From Marinicella litoralis (lineage in GTDB: Bacteria; Pseudomonadota; Gammaproteobacteria; Xanthomonadales; Marinicellaceae), in the NCBI RefSeq assembly GCF_002591915.1, contig NZ_NIHB01000005.1:1-64000 (forward strand): a stretch of DNA of 64,000 nucleotides, in the 5' to 3' direction. How positions within the stretch are numbered: the stretch's first letter is position 1; each line of letters opens with the position of its first letter. Below are positions 35,191 through 44,175 of the stretch, piece after piece. The notes under the pieces were generated by a model that was not told the DNA's origin, did not search any database, and saw only the letters and a list, made by a program, of their open reading frames with translations. The position numbers and the translations under genes are program-made.

Positions 35191-37513
35191 TGTGATTTCC
35201 AAAATGGTTAATTAATTCCAATTCATGAATGGAGTCGTATGCAGTTCTGATTTGTTCGGCTTGTTCGACACTGATGATGCCAGCGGCTAAAGTGCGATCA
35301 ATCAAAACTTGATAATTTTTTGTGGTGACTGAAAATCCAGTTGCATTGCTGACTGCATTTTCTATGTTTTTTACTAAACTCAATTGTTCTGATGCTTTTG
35401 AGATACGTGCCAAAATGCTGTTATTTCTTGATAAATCTTTGACCACCGCTGAATCCACCATGGTCTCGTTGTGTTTGGTCGCAAAACTGGCTTGGTGAAA
35501 AGGTTTGCCAAAGGGGAAAACCAAGACTTTTAAAGTCAACGCTGTGAATCGACTGAATGCACTGTTGATACATTGGTTCATGCTTTTTTGACTTAAATAA
35601 AAGCTGTCTCTCATTGATTGTTTCAAAAAGAATTTGGTGTTGTCGTCATTGTTGTTGGTGATGTATTGGCGTAATACGGCCATCTGCATCAATAATTGCT
35701 GGTTACATTGTGCCAAGTAACCAGTGAATTCTGTGTTGTTTTCTTCTTTTAATGACCATTTGATCAATGCCAAATCGGCAATCAATGCATAGGTGCTGCT
35801 CATTCTTCTGATCAGGTTTTGGTGTTTGGATTTGCGCCAGATAAATCGTCCTAACCACGATGTTCTGAAAGAATAGACCCATACTTTTGCACAATTGTGC
35901 CAAATAAAGGCAATGTGTTTGAAAATCAAAAAGTCTAGTTTTTTGATGTCTACTTGCGGTTTGTTTAAGACCTCCACTTCCTTGCTGTACCAAGGGTGAG
36001 CGGATAGGGCCACTTTTTTCATCAAAGGCAACTGGTTGATTTCATGACTGTTGCCATCTAATTCCATACTGAGGTGTTTCACTCGAAAATACTGATTGAG
36101 GTTATTCTCACTTTTAATTTGGTGTGCATTTGAACCCAGGACTGTGCGTAGCCAAGTCAGTTGATGCAAACTGATGTCAAAGATGGAATTTTTAAACAAT
36201 ATATTGGTATAGCTCATCAATGATTGATCGCCATTGATCAATGCCATTTGTTGTATATTGATTAACCGTTGTCGGTGGCTGAATTGGCGATTCAATTGCT
36301 TTTGTACCAATTTATAATTAAGCAGTGCCCGTGAATTTTGTTTCTTGATATGGGCAAAAAACCAAGATATATAAGTGGTGCTGTCATGGATGGGTCTGGA
36401 AACGGCCGCTGGCCACAAACTGGCCGCCATGGCTTGTTTTTCATACATTTGTTTTATGCCCTGGTCCAAGCAGTTAAAGCCACCCACAATTTGGCTCAAT
36501 GGAATAAAGATGTCCTGTGCCGAACAACTGTAATAGTTAAAGAGGCCCTTGTAGGCTACGTTGCCTTGTCTGATTTCGATTTTGTCAGTTTGGGCATCTA
36601 ATATACATAAGACAGTGCCTAATTTGGTGCGTTCACTCAATTCATTGGCAAAATCTGAGAGGTTGACTGCCAAATAAAACACCGATGACTTCGGTGTACC
36701 CAGCATAATGATGTCTGTGAAGCTTAAGCGGATGCCATGGATTGATTGGTCTTGGTGACTTTCAATATCAATCCTTCCTTCAATTGAAGACTTGCCATTT
36801 TCCAATAATTCATAGAGGAATGTGGCGTTCAAAAAAGGTAATTTTTCGCCCGAAACAAACGCCGGTAAATAGTTTCTTTTTTGATCAGATGTGCCATGTT
36901 TCTGGATGATGCTGATGACAGATTCGGTATTCACAATACCAATCAGGGCGCCTAATAGTGGATCTACTTGTGCCACAGTACTCAAAATGTAAGCCACTTC
37001 TTGTCGATGAAAGGCGTGACCTCCATATTGTGCTTCGATGGTCAGTCCGGTGTACTTTTCGGGGGTGATTGACTTGCGCCATTCAACCATATTTCTTTGA
37101 TCTCCGGAGATCAAGGATTGAGCGAATTTTTTGATGTCATCTGATATCGGTAAAATTTCAATTGGCGTGAATTTGAAATCTGGCTTGCCGTTGTAAATTG
37201 ATTTTTCAAAGTCAGTCACCAACCAACCATCATCTATCTGAGTAAATCGTTGCCAATTGATCCGGTCTTTGTTGTTGAAAATTCGCAGCACAGGTAAGGT
37301 GATGAATAACATCCTGATGTATCTAAAATTTCCGATGATGATGACATTCAATAATAAAAATAAGGTAATGATTCCTTGTGTGTTGGTGATAAATTGCAAC
37401 TTGTAAAAAACGAATGGCGTTATAAACCAAAAAACCGATAGCAGCCAAAATGGCCACAGGTAAAAGGCGTGGATCAACGCCAATAGAAACAATGTAATTA
37501 TATACAGTGTCAT
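35180..37513 (-). CDS. FadE-like membrane acyl-CoA dehydrogenase with degenerate catalytic motifs
   Basis: 777 residues (E. coli FadE 814). The fold is recognisable along its length: two to three N-terminal membrane helices (1-60), LRIFNNKDRINWQRF, KYTGLTIEAQYGGHAFHRQE, IQKHGTSDQKRNYLPAFVSGEKLP and DIFIPLSQIVGG. The conserved FAD/substrate stretch with T-S-P-E-A-G-S-D in E. coli reads NATFLYELLENG here (about 229-240). The region with G-G-K-G and V-E-G-A-N-I-L-T-R in FadE is replaced by an unrelated stretch (about 455-500, containing LSMELDGNSHEIN). It may therefore be inactive, altered in substrate, or scaffolding. It overlaps the TetR gene by one base (TAATG) and the FadN-like gene by 11. 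Confidence 0.8.
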   Translation of the reverse strand: MTLYIITLFLLALIHAFYLWPFWLLSVFWFITPFVFYKLQFITNTQGIITLFLLLNVIIIGNFRYIRMLFITLPVLRIFNNKDRINWQRFTQIDDGWLVTDFEKSIYNGKPDFKFTPIEILPISDDIKKFAQSLISGDQRNMVEWRKSITPEKYTGLTIEAQYGGHAFHRQEVAYILSTVAQVDPLLGALIGIVNTESVISIIQKHGTSDQKRNYLPAFVSGEKLPFLNATFLYELLENGKSSIEGRIDIESHQDQSIHGIRLSFTDIIMLGTPKSSVFYLAVNLSDFANELSERTKLGTVLCILDAQTDKIEIRQGNVAYKGLFNYYSCSAQDIFIPLSQIVGGFNCLDQGIKQMYEKQAMAASLWPAAVSRPIHDSTTYISWFFAHIKKQNSRALLNYKLVQKQLNRQFSHRQRLINIQQMALINGDQSLMSYTNILFKNSIFDISLHQLTWLRTVLGSNAHQIKSENNLNQYFRVKHLSMELDGNSHEINQLPLMKKVALSAHPWYSKEVEVLNKPQVDIKKLDFLIFKHIAFIWHNCAKVWVYSFRTSWLGRFIWRKSKHQNLIRRMSSTYALIADLALIKWSLKEENNTEFTGYLAQCNQQLLMQMAVLRQYITNNNDDNTKFFLKQSMRDSFYLSQKSMNQCINSAFSRFTALTLKVLVFPFGKPFHQASFATKHNETMVDSAVVKDLSRNNSILARISKASEQLSLVKNIENAVSNATGFSVTTKNYQVLIDRTLAAGIISVEQAEQIRTAYDSIHELELINHFGNHNEN

Positions 37514-38145
37514 TAACTACTAACGGATGTTAATGAAGCAACACCAAACTGAATCAGTTCTTCAACTGATTTATTAAAGTACTCAGATTCTGGCATTTGT
37601 TTCGACATGCTTGAAGCACCGAAATCGCCCATCGCATAAGTCAATGCGCCAATCAAAAAATGAAACCTCCAAAAAATGGTTTCTCTGGGTAAATCAGGAC
37701 ATGCCAAATGTATGGCCTCGGCAAATTCCTTGATAATGGGGGTGTAACGGTTGGCCAGTAATTCATGCAGCGATTCACTTTGTTCAGCATAGGCCCTGGC
37801 CAAGACTTTCATAAAAACTTTGCCACCTTGGTGCTTATCGTTGATCATGTATAAAGCAGGCGCAATAAAAGCATGCAGGATTTGTTCCAGGTTGCAGGCC
37901 ATTTTTTTATTGCCTTGATTCAGGTCATGCAACATTTTTTCGCGGACTTGAAACAGATTGTTCAGCCGCCTTTCTAGTACTTGATTTATGAGCTCTTGTT
38001 TGTTGCCGAAATGGTAGTTGATGGCTGCTAAATTGGTGTGTGCTTGTAGGCTGATTTTTCGGATAGAAAGTTCAGCGAAACCATTTTCAGCAATTAAGTT
38101 TTCCGTGCTGTTAAGGATTCTTTCCTTGGTAGAGAGCGTAGTCAT
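37513..38145 (-). CDS. TetR family regulator, PsrA-like
   Basis: 210 residues. N-terminal TetR HTH at about 5-50: TKERILNSTENLIAENGF and AHTNLAAINYHFGNKQELI. The C-terminal half has ETIFWRFHFLIGALTYAMGD, close to the ligand domain of PsrA, the Pseudomonas long-chain-fatty-acid regulator of beta-oxidation. It is the first gene of the operon with the FadE-like, FadN-like and FadA genes, joined by a one-base stop-start overlap. A CAAAC-N4-GTTTT element 61 bp before its start suggests autoregulation. Assignment as a true PsrA orthologue is by similarity recalled from memory, so the symbol is left blank. Confidence 0.88.
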   Translation of the reverse strand: MTTLSTKERILNSTENLIAENGFAELSIRKISLQAHTNLAAINYHFGNKQELINQVLERRLNNLFQVREKMLHDLNQGNKKMACNLEQILHAFIAPALYMINDKHQGGKVFMKVLARAYAEQSESLHELLANRYTPIIKEFAEAIHLACPDLPRETIFWRFHFLIGALTYAMGDFGASSMSKQMPESEYFNKSVEELIQFGVASLTSVSS

Positions 38146-38205
38146 ATAAATAGTCGTTTAATTGCAGTGCAGGCATTGTAATTGTTTTGAAAATAGTTAG
38201 CAATT

Positions 38206-38219
38206 CAAACGCTTGTTTT
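38206..38219. promoter_or_regulatory. PsrA-type operator candidate (CAAAC-N4-GTTTT)
   Basis: CAAAC (38206-38210), GCTT, GTTTT (38215-38219). The symmetric core AAAC-N4-GTTT agrees with the C/GAAAC-N4-GTTTG/C motif described for Pseudomonas PsrA. It is 61 bp upstream of the tetR start, a suitable place for autoregulation. Confidence 0.55.
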
Positions 38220-38401
38220 AATTTTTATTCAACGTTGTGATGAAAGCCTCATTAATAAGATGTCATATCAAATTAAATAGGAGGGGATTTAATCTGAATA
38301 AGCCGGTTTTCTTTATTCAATGGCATCATGATACAGGTGGTGTTAAATTGTTGAAAAACCTTATAAATAGTGGTATTGCGGTTTCTTATGAAGGCCAATG
38401 T

Positions 38402-38410
38402 TGATACAAT
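38402..38410 (+). promoter_or_regulatory. Extended -10 promoter candidate for ndk
   Basis: TG-A-TACAAT followed by GCGCGAG. The -35 position (TTTCTT, 38382-38387) is weak, as is usual with an extended -10. The G+C-rich discriminator resembles stringently controlled promoters. Confidence 0.45.
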
Positions 38411-38558
38411 GCGCGAGTTTTTTTACTGATGTCAATTTGACGATTTGTGTTAATTTGAAAAATTGCATCGGTAAAAGTTAAATATTATTTTTAATTTAGG
38501 GCGTAAATTACAGATTTTAAAAGAAAATCTTGCTTTGACCGCCGATTTGGAGTAAAAA

Positions 38559-38978
38559 ATGTCTAAAGAAAGAACTTTGTCAATTATCAAGCCTGATGCT
38601 GTCGCTAAAAACGTGATTGGTCAAATTTATCAAAGATTTGAAGATTCGGGCCTTAAAATTGTGGCTGCGAAAATGAAACAATTAAGCCAAGCTGAAGCGG
38701 AAGGTTTTTATGCTGTTCACAGCGAAAGGCCCTTTTTTGGTGATTTGGTGTCATTCATGACATCAGGCCCAGTCATGATTCAAGTGCTTGAAGGTGATGA
38801 TGCCATCACAAAAAACCGCGACATCATGGGCGCCACCAACCCTAAGGAAGCTGCTGCTGGTACCATCAGAGCTGATTTTGCTGAAAGCATTGATGCCAAT
38901 GCGGTTCATGGTTCGGATGCGCCAGAAACTGCAGCACAAGAAATTGCCTATTTCTTTTCATCAATAGAATTGAACTGA
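38559..38978 (+). CDS. ndk: Nucleoside-diphosphate kinase
   Basis: 139 residues (E. coli 143). Transfers the terminal phosphate of ATP to other (d)NDPs through a phospho-histidine. [18 protein letters not shown] is the family start, and [12 protein letters not shown] contains the active-site His. GGAG lies seven bases ahead of the ATG. It begins the ndk-rlmN-pilW-rodZ-hisS run, conserved in many Gammaproteobacteria; rlmN starts 9 bp after its stop. Confidence 0.98.
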   Translation: MSKERTLSIIKPDAVAKNVIGQIYQRFEDSGLKIVAAKMKQLSQAEAEGFYAVHSERPFFGDLVSFMTSGPVMIQVLEGDDAITKNRDIMGATNPKEAAAGTIRADFAESIDANAVHGSDAPETAAQEIAYFFSSIELN

Positions 38979-38987
38979 AGATATAAA

Positions 38988-40085
38988 TTGAAAAACGAAG
39001 CCATAAATTTACTTAACTTAGACCGTGCTGGTTTGGAAAGTCTGTTCCTTGAATTGGGGGAACAGCGTTTTCGTGCTGCCCAAGCATTAAAATGGATTTA
39101 TGGCGATTTCGAATTGGACTTTGCAGCTTTCAATAACTTCAGTTTATCACTGAGGGAAAAGTTGGCTGCGACTTACCGATTGGAAGTGCCTGAATTGCTC
39201 AGCGAACAAATTTCAATTGATGGCACCAAAAAATGGTTGCTGAAAGTTGATGAAGTCAATGCGGTCGAAACTGTATTTATTCCTGAAAAAAATCGGGGAA
39301 CCTTATGTGTTTCATCACAAGTGGGTTGTACACTTAACTGTACATTTTGTGCCACAGGTGCCCAAGGTTTTAATCGACACCTGACTACTGCTGAAATTGT
39401 TGCTCAAGTTTGGGTGGCTGCCAAACATTTGGGTCACACCAAAAACAACAGGGTAATCACCAATGTGGTGATGATGGGCATGGGAGAGCCGTTGGCTAAT
39501 TATTCCAATGTGTTACCTGCGTTAAACATCATGCGTGATGATTTGGGCTTTGGTTTCGCCAATCGCCGGGTGACTGTCAGTACTGCTGGCTTGGTTCCAA
39601 AAATTTTACAATTGAATGAGGATGCCGATGTGTCCTTGGCCATTTCATTGCATTCACCTTTTGATGAGTTGCGCAATAAATTGGTGCCATTGAATAAAAA
39701 ATACAACATCAAAACTTTGCTTGATTCTTGCAAAACATTCATCAAGGACAAAAGAAAATCAAGAATCACTATTGAGTATACCCTGATTGATGGGGTCAAT
39801 GATCAGCCAGAACATGCCAGGGCGTTATGTAAATTGTTGTCAGATTTACCTTCAAAAATTAATTTAATTCCGTTCAACCCTTTTCCCGGAACCTTGTTCA
39901 AACAATCAAAGCCGGAAGCCATTGAAACATTCAAAAGAATTTGTATGAAAAATGGGTTCATCAGTACAGTCAGAAAGACCAGAGGAGACGACATTGATGC
40001 TGCTTGTGGTCAATTGGCAGGTGAATTTATGGACCGTACACGTCGTTCAACTCAAGTCAATAAATTACAATTGGAGTTGGTATGA
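38988..40085 (+). CDS. rlmN: 23S rRNA/tRNA adenine-C2 methyltransferase RlmN
   Basis: 365 residues (E. coli 384), with a TTG start at 38988 since no ATG or GTG lies near. Radical-SAM enzyme methylating A2503 of 23S rRNA and A37 of some tRNAs. The iron-sulfur Cys are 114, 118 and 121 in QVGCTLNCTFCATG. GMGEPLANY is the SAM-binding motif, and a Cys in DIDAACGQL near the C-terminus is the methyl-carrying residue. It overlaps pilW by four bases. Confidence 0.97.
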   Translation: MKNEAINLLNLDRAGLESLFLELGEQRFRAAQALKWIYGDFELDFAAFNNFSLSLREKLAATYRLEVPELLSEQISIDGTKKWLLKVDEVNAVETVFIPEKNRGTLCVSSQVGCTLNCTFCATGAQGFNRHLTTAEIVAQVWVAAKHLGHTKNNRVITNVVMMGMGEPLANYSNVLPALNIMRDDLGFGFANRRVTVSTAGLVPKILQLNEDADVSLAISLHSPFDELRNKLVPLNKKYNIKTLLDSCKTFIKDKRKSRITIEYTLIDGVNDQPEHARALCKLLSDLPSKINLIPFNPFPGTLFKQSKPEAIETFKRICMKNGFISTVRKTRGDDIDAACGQLAGEFMDRTRRSTQVNKLQLELV

Positions 40086-40813
40086 AAAAATTGATTTGTT
40101 TGGTCATGTTTTTAATGTTGTTCGGATGTGGAACCACATCACACAACAAGCGCTATCAAGAAACAGATTCACAACAAGTCGATGAAAACAGTCCAGAGAT
40201 GTTGAATGTCAAGATGGGCGTGGCTTATTTTGAACGTGGTGATACCGATATTGCATTAGAAAAATTCAAAAGGGCCTTGGCACATAACCCCAAACTGGCC
40301 ATAGCACATTCTGCCATTGCTTTGGTTTATAGCACCATCAATGCCGTTGCTGATGCGGAAAGACATTACAATTTGTCGGTTAAATATGCGCCTAATGATC
40401 CAACCATATTAAATAATTATGGTACATTTTTGTGTCAAAACGCTAAATATCTAGAGGCCGTTGAATACTATAAAAAAACGTTGGCGAACCCATTCTATAA
40501 GACACCTGAAACGGTGCATGAAAATATTGGTGTTTGTTTGATGAGGGCAGATTATTCAGAAGAGGCAGAGCAACATTTCAGAAAGGCTTTGTCGATCAAT
40601 CCAAACATGACTATATCACTTTACAATATGGTGATTCTGTCAGCAGGAAAAGGTGAAAGTATGACCGCGAGGGCCTTCATTCAAAGATTGGAAAGTAAAA
40701 TGGTCTTAGATGAAAAAGTATTGAAAGTGGCATACGAGGTTGAGAAAAAAATGGGAAATGATCGGTTGGCTAATGAATATTTAGCTAAATTAAGAAAAAT
40801 AAAAAAATCATAA
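40082..40813 (+). CDS. pilW: Type IV pilus biogenesis/stability lipoprotein PilW (PilF)
   Basis: 243 residues. Lipoprotein signal with Cys16 (MLFGC-G). Several TPR units follow, for example MGVAYFERGDTDIALEKFKR, NNYGTFLCQNAKYLEAVEYY and NIGVCLMRADYSEEAEQHF. It helps the PilQ secretin assemble in the outer membrane. It sits in the conserved order rlmN-pilW-rodZ with a 4-bp ATGA overlap. No other pilus genes are in this window. Confidence 0.93.
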   Translation: MKKLICLVMFLMLFGCGTTSHNKRYQETDSQQVDENSPEMLNVKMGVAYFERGDTDIALEKFKRALAHNPKLAIAHSAIALVYSTINAVADAERHYNLSVKYAPNDPTILNNYGTFLCQNAKYLEAVEYYKKTLANPFYKTPETVHENIGVCLMRADYSEEAEQHFRKALSINPNMTISLYNMVILSAGKGESMTARAFIQRLESKMVLDEKVLKVAYEVEKKMGNDRLANEYLAKLRKIKKS

Positions 40814-40830
40814 TAATACAGACACAGCAA

Positions 40831-41772
40831 ATGAATACAGAATCAACTAACACAATCAATATTACAGAATTGGCAGCGATTCGTAATAAAAAAAACGTCA
40901 CCATTGAAGCTTTGGCGGATACTTTAAAGGTCAGTAAAGACTTTATTAAGTCCATTGAGTCAGGTGCTTTTGAAAAGTTAGGCGCACCCACTTTTGTAAA
41001 GGGACATGTGACTAATTACTGTAAAGCTTTGGATTTACCGATAGAGTCAGTGCTCCAGCAAATTCCTGAAAAATACTTACAAGCCCAATCATTAAAGCCT
41101 TCTGATGCCATGGGTGCCAGTCCATTGGCCAGGGTCAGAAGAAAGTCAAATTACTTAGGGAAATATGCGGTTGGTACAGCACTGTTAAGTATGCTCGCAT
41201 TGAGTTTTTACTTTGTTTGGGATAAATGGTCGTTACCGAAAAACATGGATGTCCAATCATTATCACTAACAGCTTCTACCCTAGCTGAAAAAAACAAACC
41301 AGCCACAAAAAACATCACCTATTCATCGATGATTCCTCAAGTAAAATTGGATGATGAGCAAACTTCACCCGATCTTGGCGACGAAGTCGGCTTGATTGAT
41401 TCGGAAAATGAGTCCATTCAGCAGTCAAGTGAGCACTCAGAAGGCGACACAGAGTTGAATTCAGGGCTTGATACTGTTGAAGATGGGAATGCACTCGATG
41501 AACAAGGTTCGTTGCAAGAATTGGCTGGATATTCAATCGAACTTCAATTGGCTGAAGAAGCGTGGGTATCGATAAAAACCAATGATGGTGTTAATTTAGA
41601 ACATGATTTGGTGGCTCCAGGGACTTATACCTACCATTCGCTGCAACCAGTTCATTTTAGAATTGGCAATGCGACCAATTCGCAAGTCAGGATAAATAAC
41701 AATGAGATTAACTTGTTAGATTTCATGAAAAAAGACATCGCAGATTTTAGCTGGCCCAACGACCCGAGTTAA
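40831..41772 (+). CDS. rodZ: Cytoskeletal protein RodZ
   Basis: 313 residues. N-terminal cytoplasmic HTH_25 domain (about 10-75; TIEALADTLKVSKDFIKSIE and FVKGHVTNYCKALDLP), one transmembrane helix at about 112-131 (YAVGTALLSMLALSFYFVW), an acidic Ser-rich periplasmic linker, and a C-terminal DUF4115 domain (ELQLAEEAWVSIKTNDG). RodZ links MreB to the elongasome and sets rod shape. It lies between pilW and hisS; ispG, which commonly separates rodZ and hisS, is absent from this spot. Confidence 0.93.
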   Translation: MNTESTNTINITELAAIRNKKNVTIEALADTLKVSKDFIKSIESGAFEKLGAPTFVKGHVTNYCKALDLPIESVLQQIPEKYLQAQSLKPSDAMGASPLARVRRKSNYLGKYAVGTALLSMLALSFYFVWDKWSLPKNMDVQSLSLTASTLAEKNKPATKNITYSSMIPQVKLDDEQTSPDLGDEVGLIDSENESIQQSSEHSEGDTELNSGLDTVEDGNALDEQGSLQELAGYSIELQLAEEAWVSIKTNDGVNLEHDLVAPGTYTYHSLQPVHFRIGNATNSQVRINNNEINLLDFMKKDIADFSWPNDPS

Positions 41773-41873
41773 AAATCAAAAGTTTGCTAGATTAATATCG
41801 ACCAAATGGTCAAAGGCACTATTTATCATGTCATGCCTCATATAAAATACAGTTTTTTTGAACGGATTTAGTT

Positions 41874-43148
41874 TTGAGTAAAAAAGTCAGTCGATTACGA
41901 GGTATGTATGACATCACACCAGACCAGGTTTGGGTTTGGCAAAAAGTAGAACGTATTGTTACCAATCTTTTGGAACAGTATGGATACCAAGAAATCAGGT
42001 TCCCTGTATTAGAAAAAACTCAATTATTCCACTCAGCCATTGGTGAAGTGACTGATGTGGTTGAAAAAGAAATGTTCAGTTTCGAAAATCGCAAAGGTGA
42101 GTCAATTTCAATGCGACCAGAAGGAACGGCTTCAACAGTCAGGCTGGCTTTGCAGAATGGTTTGTTGTTTAACGACCCTCAAAAACTATGGTACAACTGT
42201 CCCATGTTTCGGTATGAAAAACCGCAAAAAGGGCGGAACCGACAATTTTCACAAGTGGGTGTTGAAGTGTTTGGTTTCGATGGGCCAGATGTTGATGCCG
42301 AGTTGTTGTTGATGACCAAACACATGTGGGAACAATTGGGTTTGAAAAATGTTCGATTAGAACTCAACACCCTTGGAACCCCAGAATGTCGTGCCAAATA
42401 CCGCGAAGTGTTGATTAATCACTTTGAAAACCATGCAGCTGTATTGGATGAAGAAGCAAAAAGCAGGCTACACAGCAACCCATTGAGAATTTTAGACTCT
42501 AAAAACCCAGCCATGAGAGAAGTGGTTGAGTCAGCTCCAGTGATTCAAGACTACCTCAGTCCAGCAGCAAAAAGTCATTTTGCAGAACTGTGTGATATTT
42601 TGGATTCATGTGATTTGGAATACCGCGTTAATCCGAAGCTGGTGAGGGGTTTGGATTATTACACCCACAATGTTTTTGAATGGATCACAGAGGACTTAGG
42701 TGCACAAGGTACCATATGTGCAGGTGGTCGTTATGATAAGTTGGTTGAAATGCAAGGTGGCAAACCAACAGCCGCAACAGGCTTTGCTATGGGCGTGGAT
42801 CGACTGGTTGAACTGATTTTAGATCATGACCTGTGGCAAGCGGAAAGCCAAACTGATGTTTATTTGATTAAAGACAAAAATATTGATGCCAAAACAGTGT
42901 TAAAACTATCAGAAGACATCAGAAAAGACCTGCCAGGTCTGAAATTGATGGTCAATATGGGATCAGCTTCATTCAAATCCCAGTTTAAAAAAGCCGATAA
43001 AACCCAAGCCAAATTCGCTATAATATTGGGTGAAGAAGAGTTGGCCAACGGCAATTTTTCAGTCAAGGCATTGCAAGACCGAAGCATGGGTCAGCAACAA
43101 CTTTCTTATCAGGAAATGGTCTCATTGTTGAGTTCTGTAATCAATTAA
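41874..43148 (+). CDS. hisS: Histidine--tRNA ligase
   Basis: 424 residues (E. coli 424), with a TTG start at 41874; SKKVSRLRGMYDITPD is the family beginning. Class II synthetase charging tRNA-His. Motif 2 FRYEKPQKGRNRQFSQVGVE, the histidine-binding loop LVRGLDYYTHNVFEW, and motif 3 ATGFAMGVDRLVEL are all intact. The C-terminal anticodon-binding domain starts at about residue 325. About 100 bp separate it from rodZ and 10 bp from the SPOR protein gene. Confidence 0.98.
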   Translation: MSKKVSRLRGMYDITPDQVWVWQKVERIVTNLLEQYGYQEIRFPVLEKTQLFHSAIGEVTDVVEKEMFSFENRKGESISMRPEGTASTVRLALQNGLLFNDPQKLWYNCPMFRYEKPQKGRNRQFSQVGVEVFGFDGPDVDAELLLMTKHMWEQLGLKNVRLELNTLGTPECRAKYREVLINHFENHAAVLDEEAKSRLHSNPLRILDSKNPAMREVVESAPVIQDYLSPAAKSHFAELCDILDSCDLEYRVNPKLVRGLDYYTHNVFEWITEDLGAQGTICAGGRYDKLVEMQGGKPTAATGFAMGVDRLVELILDHDLWQAESQTDVYLIKDKNIDAKTVLKLSEDIRKDLPGLKLMVNMGSASFKSQFKKADKTQAKFAIILGEEELANGNFSVKALQDRSMGQQQLSYQEMVSLLSSVIN

Positions 43149-43158
43149 AAGGTAAGTC

Positions 43159-44175
43159 ATGGATCAAGAACTAAAACAACGTATGATTGGTGCATCAGTC
43201 ATTATTGCATTGGCGGTCATATTTGTGCCTATGCTGTTTGATGGTGATGTGGTTGAAAAACACAATAAAAACATCAGCATCAACATTCCAGATGAAACCC
43301 AAAACAACTTGGAAGTTAAAAAGTTTGCGCTTGATAAACCGGTGACTGAGGCGGTCAAGTTACCAGCCAATGAAGTGGACTTGGTAATAGAAGATAAAAA
43401 ACCGATCTTGTTACCAAAGCCTCAGGATGAACAAACTCAACAGCCAACTTTAATTCAAGCTGAAAAAAATGACAGCACGGTCGCAACCAACAGCAACACC
43501 ACGAATCAAGACAAAGAAATAACCATCAGTGAACCTGCCACCATGCCACCAGAAAATAAAGTCAAAGTAGAGGTGGTCGAAGCAAAAGACAACAAACCCA
43601 ATGTCGACAATGTAATGATTAAAAGACCGTCGGTCAACAATACGCTGGCACAAAGTTACCGTGTTAAATTGGGCAGTTTTTCTCAGCAAGCCAATGCCGA
43701 AAAAGTCAAAAGTTCTTTGTTACAAAATAACATCAATGCCATTGTTGAATACAACCCAGGATTGAAGTTATATCGCGTGTGGTCTGAACAAATGTATCGG
43801 ACAGAGGCCAGTGCCAATGATTACGTAAACGCTGTTAATAAGCTAAAATTGAATATAGGAACCCCAAAAGTGGTTACATTAACTGCATCAGATGTGGATT
43901 TAATGGCAAGCCAAGGACAATTGGGATGGGTGATTCAGTTGGGTAGTTTTTCAGAAAAGTCCAATGCCATTGAATTAAGAAATAAAGTTTCAGCGGCCGG
44001 TTTTCGAGGTTTCGTTGATGTGATTGTGAACAGCCAAGGTAAATCGTTTTATCGCCTAAGGGTGGGCCCTTTGATGGAAAAAATTGATGCTGAAAAAACC
44101 AAAAGTGAAATTCAGTCAAAATTGAAATTAGATGGTTTAATTAAGAATCATGAATTAAGTCGCATCGTGAATTAA
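43159..44175 (+). CDS. SPOR-domain protein (DedD-like) with two SPOR repeats
   Basis: 338 residues. Cytoplasmic start, one transmembrane helix (IGASVIIALAVIFVPMLF, about 10-27), a long Pro/Asn/Glu-rich linker, then two SPOR domains: YRVKLGSFSQQANAEKVK (about 173-250) and WVIQLGSFSEKSNAIELR (about 258-335). SPOR domains bind denuded septal peptidoglycan, so a role in cell division is likely. E. coli DedD has one SPOR and lies just before cvpA-purF; this gene is in the same position, which supports DedD-like identity. It overlaps cvpA by one base. Confidence 0.88.
   Translation: MDQELKQRMIGASVIIALAVIFVPMLFDGDVVEKHNKNISINIPDETQNNLEVKKFALDKPVTEAVKLPANEVDLVIEDKKPILLPKPQDEQTQQPTLIQAEKNDSTVATNSNTTNQDKEITISEPATMPPENKVKVEVVEAKDNKPNVDNVMIKRPSVNNTLAQSYRVKLGSFSQQANAEKVKSSLLQNNINAIVEYNPGLKLYRVWSEQMYRTEASANDYVNAVNKLKLNIGTPKVVTLTASDVDLMASQGQLGWVIQLGSFSEKSNAIELRNKVSAAGFRGFVDVIVNSQGKSFYRLRVGPLMEKIDAEKTKSEIQSKLKLDGLIKNHELSRIVN

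Larger units (their letters stand above)
38146..38558. other. Divergent intergenic region between the tetR operon and ndk
   Basis: 413 bp, AT-rich. It holds the CAAAC-N4-GTTTT element near tetR (38206-38219) and an extended -10 TGATACAAT (38402-38410) with a GCGCG discriminator on the ndk side. About 150 bp of leader precede ndk; no riboswitch or ORF was seen in it. Confidence 0.6.
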
